From: Microbacteriaceae bacterium
GTDB lineage: Bacteria; Actinomycetota; Actinomycetes; Actinomycetales; Microbacteriaceae
Direction of reading: 5' to 3'
DNA: 15,320 nucleotides
NCBI GenBank assembly: GCA_003454135.1
Contig: DMKW01000100.1
Span: forward strand, 212-15,531
A program made the translations under genes and the position numbers. A model generated the notes under the pieces. That model saw only the letters and a list, made by a program, of their open reading frames with translations. It was not told where the DNA came from and searched no databases. The number at the start of each line of letters is the position of its first letter. The stretch's first letter is position 1. This document shows, in pieces, positions 7,758 to 13,372 of the stretch.

Positions 7758-9067
7758 GCGATGACCAACCTTCTATGAAGTTGACCGCGCTTCTGCACGG
7801 TGGAGGGGTCGAATCTGCGCACCAGCTCGGCTAGCGCCTTCGATGCGGAATTGCTGTCGCGATCCTGAAGAAGCGGGATCCCGCGGTTTGACGACAACAT
7901 CACGAGCTTGGAGCGTGGAATCGCGATATCGACGGGCACTCCGGTCGTCGCTTCGACATCCCGAACCGATAGCCCGCTGACGCGATCGGCAAAGTTGAGC
8001 ACAACGTGCCGGGTTGCGGGCATGATGCCGACGCTCGACAGTGCAGAAAGGTGATTCCGGAGGCCTCGCGCGCTCGTCACGGACATGCCGCAGAGCAGAA
8101 CCACATCGGTCGCTTGCTCGATGGCCGCGAGGGTGTGGTCGCCGAGCCCGGGCGCCGTGTCTACCACGACATAACGGAACTCGCGCGAGAGCTGGGCGAT
8201 GAGCGCGCTGACCTGTTCACCGGTCACGCGATCGCCGGCAACCGGTGAGGTGGCGCCGCAGACGACGTAAAAGCCTCCTGGGTGGGACGTCAGGTAGGTT
8301 TTCAGCACCATGGTGTCGCGAGCGGCTGCGTCCGAAACCGCGTCGGGCAGTGAGTACGACGGCTCGAGGGCCAGCGCCGTCGCCACATCTCCGAATTGCA
8401 CATCGCCGTCGATGAGAACGACAGACATCGGCGCGATTTTCGCCAGTCCCACGGCAAGATTGGTCGCCACCGTGGTCTTGCCCATCCCTCCCTTCGGCGA
8501 GACGACGGCAATGATCTGGGGAGGGATTCCGGCCGCCGCCGTGAGGAGTCGTGCGTCGACGGCCATCGGCTCGGTTGCCGTCGCCATGTCTGCGACGACG
8601 TCCGTCTTGGCCTCTGGCGGGTCTGACATCGGTACCGGGTCGGGCGTGGCCGCTACTTCGGGCGCGGCCTTCGACGTCGTCGGGCGCCGTGCGCCGTGGA
8701 AACGAATGCTGAGCCGGTCGATCACCTCGATGAGGGCGGTGTCGTCAAGGCTCGGGCTTGCCACCGCGTCCACCTTCATGTCCGAAATCCATTTCTCGAC
8801 GCCGGAACCGTTCTCATGTACGAGCATGATCCCGGTGCGGGGATAAAGAGCCGAGAGTCTGGCCGACAGCTCATACGTCTGGGCGTAGGAGAGCGAGGGG
8901 CCGAGCATCGCGATATGGGGTCCGTCCGCCGACCCGAGGGTCGCCAGTGCGGCGGAAGCCCCCCTCGCCAGGGACCTCCCCATGATCGTGTCGAGATCGT
9001 CATCGAGCAGCGAACGCAGTCTGGACTCAAACTTGCGGCTTCGGCTGATGAGCAACAGGCGGCTCAT
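7754..9067 (-). CDS. tadZ: Tad pilus localisation ATPase TadZ/CpaE (MinD-like)
   Basis: A 437-residue protein with two parts. Residues 1-125 form a receiver-like domain that lacks the acidic pair (it begins MSRLLLISRSRKF) and has Gly where the phospho-acceptor Asp would be (HIAMLGPSL), so it is a pseudo-receiver as in other CpaE/TadZ proteins. After a Pro/Ala linker (about 128-180), a ParA/MinD ATPase domain carries the deviant Walker A KGGMGKTT (192-199), switch I GDVQFGD (221-227) and Walker B YVVVDTAPG (299-307). TadZ proteins place the pilus machine in the cell. The 4-base overlaps with cpaB and tadA fix both ends. Confidence 0.9.
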   Translation of the reverse strand: MSRLLLISRSRKFESRLRSLLDDDLDTIMGRSLARGASAALATLGSADGPHIAMLGPSLSYAQTYELSARLSALYPRTGIMLVHENGSGVEKWISDMKVDAVASPSLDDTALIEVIDRLSIRFHGARRPTTSKAAPEVAATPDPVPMSDPPEAKTDVVADMATATEPMAVDARLLTAAAGIPPQIIAVVSPKGGMGKTTVATNLAVGLAKIAPMSVVLIDGDVQFGDVATALALEPSYSLPDAVSDAAARDTMVLKTYLTSHPGGFYVVCGATSPVAGDRVTGEQVSALIAQLSREFRYVVVDTAPGLGDHTLAAIEQATDVVLLCGMSVTSARGLRNHLSALSSVGIMPATRHVVLNFADRVSGLSVRDVEATTGVPVDIAIPRSKLVMLSSNRGIPLLQDRDSNSASKALAELVRRFDPSTVQKRGQLHRRLVIA

Positions 9068-9798
9068 TGGAACACCACTCCTCCATCAACGGTGCGCGAC
9101 CCGGATTCGTCCGCTCCCTTTGGCTCGAATGTCAGCCAGATCTTGCCGAACTCCTGACCCCATACGAGCTTTTCGACGTCCCCGCTGGATCGCGCGAGCG
9201 TGACCATCACCTCGCTGACCGGGTCGGTTGACGCGCCGTTCCCCTTGCCGGGTCGAGTCGTGGTTCCTTGTTGCACGGCGGTGACGAGCACCTTGTGGAA
9301 TACCTGCTTACTCGTCGAGATCTCATCGGATCCGGCGGGCTTCAACGTCGCCGAGATGATGACTCCGACGGTGTCGCCGGCCTTCACAGTGCCTCCGACG
9401 ACCTGCTCAACAGGCAACGCGATGGTGATCGCCTGCATGCCCTTCGGCACGGCCACCTCCCCCCGTGCCACGTGCTTCGAAGGATTCACCCAGCGCGCCG
9501 TGAGGAGCTGTTCTCCTGGAACAAGTGCGACATCGGCGACCATGCCTGCGAGCGCACTCAGCCTCGTCACCCGTCCTGCCGCCGCGGCAATCGAGGGGAT
9601 TTGCTTCTCGACGATCAGCGAGCCGATATCCGCCGCGGTCGTGCCCGCCGGGATATCACGCGTGACGACGTACACCCGCACGAATGCGGCGCCGGCCGAG
9701 GCCCGAGCATCGGCGCCTCTCACGTACCCGGTGAGCACAATCGTGCCGGTTATGGCCAGTACGATCGCGAGGATCGCTCCAATGAGTCGGGTTTTCAT
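9064..9798 (-). CDS. cpaB: Pilus assembly protein CpaB/RcpC
   Basis: A 244-residue exported protein anchored by one N-terminal helix (about 5-23). An SAF domain follows (about 41-105), with VYVVTRDIPAGTTAADI and PGEQLLTARWV. The RcpC/CpaB domain after it has GMQAITIALPVEQVVGGTVKAGDTVGVI at about 119-146. In Gram-negative bacteria it works with the RcpA secretin. No secretin is present here, so its role in this monoderm cell is probably at the cell wall or on the pilus itself, which is inference. The start at 9798 has AGGAGATGTC-ATG, a strong site that also overlaps the preceding gene's stop. It overlaps tadZ by 4 bases. Confidence 0.88.
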   Translation of the reverse strand: MKTRLIGAILAIVLAITGTIVLTGYVRGADARASAGAAFVRVYVVTRDIPAGTTAADIGSLIVEKQIPSIAAAAGRVTRLSALAGMVADVALVPGEQLLTARWVNPSKHVARGEVAVPKGMQAITIALPVEQVVGGTVKAGDTVGVIISATLKPAGSDEISTSKQVFHKVLVTAVQQGTTTRPGKGNGASTDPVSEVMVTLARSSGDVEKLVWGQEFGKIWLTFEPKGADESGSRTVDGGVVFQ

Positions 9799-9806
9799 GA
9801 CATCTC

Positions 9807-10775
9807 CTATTTGGTGAGCCGGACGATTGATGCGCCGAGATCCGGACCGCCGAGCTCAGCGCCCGCAGCATCGACGGAGACCCAGTGATCGAAATATCCC
9901 TGGATGCCTCGGCAATTGCCGTTGCACGGCGGGGCGGCAGGGTCGATGTTGACCTCCGGAAGCTTGTTACCACCGGAGAGCCTCCAGCCCGTGAGCTTGA
10001 AGGCCGCAAAGGCGTAGATGTGGTACCAGGTCGCCGGGCCACTTTTCGTGCTCGCTCCGTCGAATATCGGAATCAACACCGTCTGGCCCTCTATTTGCGA
10101 CATCGTCGCATCGCAGGTGCCGGGATATGAATTGCCTGGCTCACTCGCGACTGTGGCGTTGTCGAGGTTGACGTAAGAGCCGCACTCGCCGGGGAGCCTC
10201 GTGAGCCAGCCGAATCCGCCCGGTATCGGGTGGCCGTCGCGGCTTGCGCAGGTCAAATCCTGGTCGTACCGGATGAGCTGGAGCGTGCCATCCAACGCGG
10301 GCCGAAATTCGCAGTATGAGATAGCGATTGGCAACATGGTCGCGCTCGCTTTGGGGGAGCCCCACTCCGCCGTGGCCCGGGCGTGCACGGTCGTGGAGTC
10401 TATTCCGATGAACTTGGCGAACGGGTGGCTGATTGCCGGGGCATTCGTCCCGGCCACGCGGGTGCTCGACGTGACGGTCACGCTGTTACTGGTGGGGAAC
10501 GTGGGAGTGAGGACGTTTGCAGCGCCGTCGTTGGCGTTCGCGTTGCTGAATGCCGCTGCCTGGGCAGCGGGGTCGTCGCACACTCCGTCGGAGCAGCCCT
10601 GCGCGATGGCCAGGGCCGCCGCGTCCGCGCCGTTCTGGAGCTGAGCGCGCTCGGCATATAGAGCGCCGACATCCAGTGCAATAGCTAGAAAGCCAAGGAG
10701 CGGAACCATGAGAATGGCCACGAGCACCGCGCTCGCTCCGCGCTCTTCGCGCAGTGGATTCGTTATCCGCCACAT
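9807..10775 (-). CDS. TadG-like pilus-assembly protein with a cysteine-rich exported domain
   Basis: A 322-residue protein whose start is a TadE/G-like (Tad) N-terminal domain: MWRITNPLREERGASAVLVA with a membrane helix to about residue 40, then DVGALYAERAQLQNGADAAA, the hallmark of the family. The ATG at 10775 is preceded by AAGGAG about 9 bases upstream and overlaps the tadE stop by 13 bases. The exported part (about 45-322) has eight cysteines (in CSDGVC, SYCEF, LTCAS, GECGS, GTCDA and CNGNC) and is rich in Trp, Tyr and Gly, so it probably folds as a disulfide-bonded extracellular module. Genes in this slot encode pseudopilins or tip/adhesin-like parts of the pilus. The family match of the N-terminus is firm. 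The function of the C-terminal module is not recognisable. Confidence 0.83.
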   Translation of the reverse strand: MWRITNPLREERGASAVLVAILMVPLLGFLAIALDVGALYAERAQLQNGADAAALAIAQGCSDGVCDDPAAQAAAFSNANANDGAANVLTPTFPTSNSVTVTSSTRVAGTNAPAISHPFAKFIGIDSTTVHARATAEWGSPKASATMLPIAISYCEFRPALDGTLQLIRYDQDLTCASRDGHPIPGGFGWLTRLPGECGSYVNLDNATVASEPGNSYPGTCDATMSQIEGQTVLIPIFDGASTKSGPATWYHIYAFAAFKLTGWRLSGGNKLPEVNIDPAAPPCNGNCRGIQGYFDHWVSVDAAGAELGGPDLGASIVRLTK

Positions 10776-11155
10776 AGCATGACTCCTTTGCCTGTCAGAG
10801 GGAGGGTGACGCCGAAGAACCCGGTAAGGAGCTTGGCGGAGTAGTGAATGGTTACCGTGACCGTTGATCCGGCCGCGCAGTCCGATGGGCTGACGGTGAC
10901 ATCGCCCGCGGCGATGGCGGGGTCGTTGACCGAGGGTGCCGCCGCGATGGCGGCCGATGTCGCCGCCGCGGGGTCGTTGTGGATCGCCATGACTCGTGCA
11001 CCCTCGCGAGCCGCGTTCGTCAGCGAAATTTGCGAGTTGAAGATCAGGCTGAATTCGATGAGGCCCATGATGAGGAGAAGGAGCACGGGCAGCACGAGTG
11101 CAAATTCGACCGCCGCCGCGCCGCGCTGGCCCGTGTCGGTGCGGTTATCCGTCAT
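10763..11155 (-). CDS. tadE: Pseudopilin TadE
   Basis: A 130-residue minor pilin. It begins MTDNRTDTGQRGAAAVEFAL, followed by one helix (VLPVLLLLIMGLIEFSLIF) and the family's NAAREGAR element. The G-AAAVEF junction is a prepilin-type cleavage site, so it should be processed by the A24 peptidase encoded at 11714. Two cysteines in the C-terminal part (PSDCA, LCGG) could form one disulfide. I chose 11155 because GAAGGA sits about 9 bases upstream. A longer in-frame extension to 11218 is Arg/Pro-rich and lies inside the flp-tadE hairpin region, so it is unlikely to be coding. Confidence 0.88.
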   Translation of the reverse strand: MTDNRTDTGQRGAAAVEFALVLPVLLLLIMGLIEFSLIFNSQISLTNAAREGARVMAIHNDPAAATSAAIAAAPSVNDPAIAAGDVTVSPSDCAAGSTVTVTIHYSAKLLTGFFGVTLPLTGKGVMLCGG

Positions 11156-11176
11156 GTCATTTTTCCTTCGTTGGAG

Positions 11177-11243
11177 CGGCGGCGGCCTCCGGGGGTTGGG
11201 GAGCCGCCGCCGGTTCACGAGTGGGGCCGGTGTCGAGCCGGCC
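11177..11243 (-). promoter_or_regulatory. Two GC-rich hairpins between flp and tadE
   Basis: In minus-strand RNA after the flp stop there is first a 6-bp stem GGCCGG/CCGGCC with a 7-base loop (11225-11243). A much stronger hairpin follows (11177-11212): CGGCGGCGG pairs perfectly with CCGCCGCCG, and inside it CTCC pairs with GGAG beside a one-base bulge. No U-run follows, and the tadE ribosome site begins 6-10 bases later. The position after an abundant pilin gene suits a partial terminator or mRNA-stabilising stem that keeps flp transcript high and the machinery transcript low. The mechanism is inferred; the stems are visible. Confidence 0.55.
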
Positions 11244-11250
11244 GGGGAAG

Positions 11251-11427
11251 TTAAAGCGCGACGCCCACGGTGTTGAAGATCGCCTTGAGGTTCGTCCCAA
11301 TCAGCGTGACTGCGGCGATGATGACAACGGCGATGAGCGAGACCATGAGGCCGTACTCGACGGCGGTGGCGCCGTCTTCATTCCGCATGCTGTTGATACG
11401 AGCCTGAATTCGGGTCAGGAGCTTCAT
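11251..11427 (-). CDS. flp: Flp-type major pilin (prepilin)
   Basis: A 58-residue prepilin. The basic leader MKLLTRIQARINSMRNEDG ends at the cleavage Gly19. The mature part starts ATAVEYGLMVSLIAVV, with the invariant Glu5-Tyr6 of the Flp class, one hydrophobic helix and a short C-terminal GTNLKAIFNTVGVAL. It polymerises into the pilus fibre after processing by the prepilin peptidase and secretion by TadA/B/C. The start at 11427 is set by GGAAGA 6-7 bases upstream; the upstream in-frame codons are not pilin-like. It is the first gene of the tad operon, and its promoter must lie in 11428-11713. Confidence 0.95.
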   Translation of the reverse strand: MKLLTRIQARINSMRNEDGATAVEYGLMVSLIAVVIIAAVTLIGTNLKAIFNTVGVAL

Positions 11428-11496
11428 TGTTCTTCCGATCTGTGAGCTGCTGGTCCGGATTGACCTAGCAAGTGAGCGCAAACGTACGCGAACCGA

Positions 11497-11525
11497 AATT
11501 GAGCCATAACCCCTCCGGCGTTCAA
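11497..11525 (-). promoter_or_regulatory. Possible flp/tad operon promoter
   Basis: On the minus strand TTGAAC (11525-11520), a 17-base spacer and TCAATT (11502-11497) make a weak -35/-10 pair. The -35 overlaps the inner direct repeat. Transcription would start near 11490, giving a leader of about 60 bases. The -10 matches consensus at only three positions, so an activator would be expected. This is a suggestion from spacing, not a firm site. Confidence 0.25.
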
Positions 11526-11566
11526 ACCCCTAAACACCCGCGACAACAGCGTTTGAATCACTAAAC
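11518..11566. repeat. Two 18-bp imperfect direct repeats upstream of flp
   Basis: GCGTTTGAATCACTAAAC (11549-11566) and GCGTTCAAACCCCTAAAC (11518-11535) agree at 14 of 18 positions. Their starts are 31 bp apart, close to three turns of B-DNA. Each unit has GTT at one end and AAC at the other, so each is also partly palindromic. Two such sites on one face of the helix, 91 bp upstream of the flp start, look like a tandem operator. The CTAAAC core does not recur in other intergenic parts of the window. Confidence 0.6.
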
Positions 11567-11713
11567 GCGCGTGCGCCCACGTCGCCACCGATGAAGACGG
11601 CTCACGTCCGTACACCGCAACCGAATGTTCTGCTGTATCGTCACGGCATAGCGAACGCCCGCGAATCAGACCGAACGCTTCGGCGCAAACCATCGGGAGA
11701 GGCTAGGCCCAGG

Positions 11714-12346
11714 ATGGCATTGGTGCTTTCGCTGGTCGCCGGGCTGTGCGGGGCCGCCATCGGGATTCCGCTCTCCGCGCTGGCGGCGCGATCGTTGCGC
11801 GCGAGCCGGCGTTTTCACTGGCGGGAACGCGTGGCCGCGTCCGTCGCCACTGGGGCGCTCTTCCTCGTCGTGGCGTCGGTGTTCGGCGTGGCGTGGGAAT
11901 TGCCCGCCTACCTTTACTTTGCCGGCATTGCGGTGGTTCTCGGCATGGTCGATATCGCCGAGAAGCGCCTCCCGAACGCGATCATCTACCCGTCGCTCAT
12001 TGTGATGCCACTGCTCCTTGCCGGTGCCGCCGCGTTGGAGGGTGAGTGGCCCGCCCTGCTCGGAGCGGGCCTCGGTGCGGCTGCTCTGTTCGGCGTGTAT
12101 TTCGTTCTCTCCCTGATTTCGCCCGCTGGCGTTGGGATGGGAGACGTCAAACTCGCTGCGGTGATCGGGCTCGCCCTCGGGTACTTGGGCTGGTCCCCGA
12201 TTCTCATTGGGAGTGTGGCCGGCTTTGTCATCGGGGGACTGGTGTCTGTGATCGCGCTGTTGGCCGGCAAGGCGACGTTGCAGAGCTCCATTCCATTCGG
12301 ACCAGCCATGCTGGCGGGGGCATTTCTCGGGCTGCTTGCTTCGTAG
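11714..12346 (+). CDS. Prepilin peptidase, A24 family (type IV leader peptidase)
   Basis: A polytopic membrane aspartyl protease of 210 residues from the chosen start. The catalytic aspartates are D80 in GMVDIAEKRLPN and D144 in GVGMGDVKLA (GxGD motif). A conserved IPFGPAMLAG lies near the C-terminus (193-202). The N-terminal methylase/cytosolic domain with CxxC pairs found in PilD is missing, as usual for Tad-linked and actinobacterial members. It should cleave Flp and TadE after the leader Gly. I prefer ATG at 11714 because GGGAGAGG lies about 11-18 bases upstream and the first helix starts at once. The longer in-frame form from 11591 adds a basic, non-membrane stretch of 41 residues. It is divergent from the tad operon. 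Confidence 0.9.
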   Translation: MALVLSLVAGLCGAAIGIPLSALAARSLRASRRFHWRERVAASVATGALFLVVASVFGVAWELPAYLYFAGIAVVLGMVDIAEKRLPNAIIYPSLIVMPLLLAGAAALEGEWPALLGAGLGAAALFGVYFVLSLISPAGVGMGDVKLAAVIGLALGYLGWSPILIGSVAGFVIGGLVSVIALLAGKATLQSSIPFGPAMLAGAFLGLLAS

Positions 12347-12529
12347 CGCCAGACCGCTGATCGATCGCGCAATCGCGGCCCGCGACTCCTGTCAAGAGCG
12401 GCCCGTAGGATTAGGCACACATCGCTCCGATGATCGCGTAGGAAATGTGACTCGAGACGGCGTGGCTGTCGCCCGTTCGATCACGCGACACGTGTCCCGG
12501 AGGGCCGGGGGAGAGCTTCAGGCAAACCC
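12347..12529. other. Intergenic gap, prepilin peptidase to spermidine-synthase-like gene
   Basis: These 183 bp hold no open frame that I would call a gene and no terminator with a T-run. An octamer, GCGGCCCG, occurs twice between about 12376 and 12406. A purine-rich GGGGGAGAG stands about 16 bases before the next start, too far to be a good ribosome site. I could not identify a clear promoter. Confidence 0.4.
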
Positions 12530-13231
12530 ATGAGCGTGCGATTCGAAGAGTTGGACTGGCAACCCACCACCATGGGAGACCTGACCCTTCGTCGTCGAGT
12601 CGAACCTTCCCTTGGCGTCGACGTCTACGAAGTGAAGCTCGGCGAGGAGTTTCTCATGTCGAGCCTCTTCACCGTGGCAGAGGAAGCGTTGGCGACCCTC
12701 GGTCTTGCCGCGGTCGAGGGCGATCGGCTGAACGCGCTCGTCGGTGGGCTCGGGCTGGGCTACACCGCGGTCGCTGCCCTGGCCGACAGCCGGGTTCACG
12801 GGCTCACCGTGGTGGATGCCCTGCCGGCGGTGATCGATTGGCACGAGCGAGGCCTCCTGCCTGTCTCGAAGGAACTCACCGGTGACGTTCGGACGAGCCT
12901 CGTGCTGGATGACTTCTTCGGCCTCATGCGCGCCGCACCGGGCCCGGAGTCTCCGCGCTACGACGCGATCCTTGTCGACATCGACCACTCGACTCGCCAT
13001 CAGCTCGACCCCAGCCATGCCGACCTCTACACGCACACCGGTCTGCTCGCCCTGTCGCGGCACCTCCGCTCGGGCGGCGTTTTCGCGCTATGGTCCGACG
13101 ACCCGCCCGATGACGAGTTCATGGTGGAACTCGCGCGGGTGTTTGCCGCGTCGTTAGCGCACGTGGTCTCCTTCGACAACCCGATCACCGGCGGAACATC
13201 GGCGAACACCGTGTACGTCGCCACGGTCTGA
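12530..13231 (+). CDS. Spermidine-synthase-like Rossmann-fold protein
   Basis: A 233-residue soluble protein of the spermine/spermidine synthase-like class of SAM-binding Rossmann folds. An N-terminal beta region (FEELDWQPTTMGDLTLRRR, VYEVKLGEEFLMSS) precedes the nucleotide-binding loop GGLGLGYTA (72-80), the strand-2 acid VVDALP (D96) and DAILVDIDHS (145-154). Canonical SpeE has a GGGDGG loop and a catalytic DxxDP segment. Neither is present in that form, so polyamine synthesis is doubtful, and a methyltransferase or other SAM-linked role is possible. The start at 12530 keeps the conserved FEELDW region; Met15 is a poorer choice because it removes it. It stands alone on its strand, with a hairpin terminator after it. 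Confidence 0.75.
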   Translation: MSVRFEELDWQPTTMGDLTLRRRVEPSLGVDVYEVKLGEEFLMSSLFTVAEEALATLGLAAVEGDRLNALVGGLGLGYTAVAALADSRVHGLTVVDALPAVIDWHERGLLPVSKELTGDVRTSLVLDDFFGLMRAAPGPESPRYDAILVDIDHSTRHQLDPSHADLYTHTGLLALSRHLRSGGVFALWSDDPPDDEFMVELARVFAASLAHVVSFDNPITGGTSANTVYVATV

Positions 13232-13248
13232 CCGGCCGCATCCGGCAG

Positions 13249-13277
13249 GGAGAACCCCACGCCCCAGCGGGCTCTCC
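13249..13277 (+). terminator. Hairpin after the spermidine-synthase-like gene
   Basis: GGAGA-A-CCC, an 11-base loop, then GGG-C-TCTCC: eight paired bases and one A/C mismatch. It lies 18 bp after the stop. Only a short TTGTGAT follows, so it is a terminator of moderate strength at best. Confidence 0.5.
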
Positions 13278-13285
13278 TTGTGATA

Positions 13286-13304
13286 CCGAGATCGATTTTC
13301 TCGG
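13286..13304. other. Second inverted repeat before the Clp promoter
   Basis: CCGAGA, seven bases, TCTCGG: a perfect 6-bp repeat directly before the candidate stress promoter. It may be a second part of the terminator region or an operator for another regulator. It does not match the HspR site. Confidence 0.35.
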
Positions 13305-13305
13305 C

Positions 13306-13331
13306 GGGAATGTATTTCGATCCACAGTGTT
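13306..13331 (+). promoter_or_regulatory. Candidate SigH/SigR-type stress promoter for the Clp gene
   Basis: GGGAAT (13306-13311), a 17-base spacer and GTT (13329-13331) resemble the GGAA(T/C)-N17-19-GTT promoters used by the SigH/SigR ECF sigma factors of actinobacteria in heat and disulfide stress. The HspR site starts two bases after the -10, which would place repression over the start point. The match is short, so the call rests mainly on the context. Confidence 0.5.
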
Positions 13332-13333
13332 AA

Positions 13334-13354
13334 GTTGAGTCAAAGGCACTCAAG
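13334..13354. promoter_or_regulatory. HspR operator (HAIR element)
   Basis: GTTGAGT-N7-ACTCAAG matches the HAIR consensus CTTGAGT-N7-ACTCAAG at 13 of 14 positions, with the exact 7-base spacer. HspR, the MerR-like heat-shock repressor of actinobacteria, binds this element in front of dnaK and clpB and releases it on heat shock. Its place 19 bp before the Clp start and just after a -10-like GTT is right for repression. Confidence 0.85.
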
Positions 13355-13372
13355 TTTCACCGGGAGGTCCAA

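Noticed and set aside
11671..11683. Short inverted repeat CCGAA-CGC-TTCGG before the prepilin peptidase
   Set aside because: Only 5 bp with a 3-base loop. Such repeats are expected by chance in DNA of this composition.
11591..11713. N-terminal extension of the prepilin peptidase to 11591
   Set aside because: The 41 added residues are basic and unlike the family, and no ribosome site precedes them. The start at 11714 fits the first helix.
12376..12406. Direct repeat of GCGGCCCG between the prepilin peptidase and the spermidine-synthase-like gene
   Set aside because: Eight bases of pure GC-rich sequence, with no spacing logic or neighbouring promoter.
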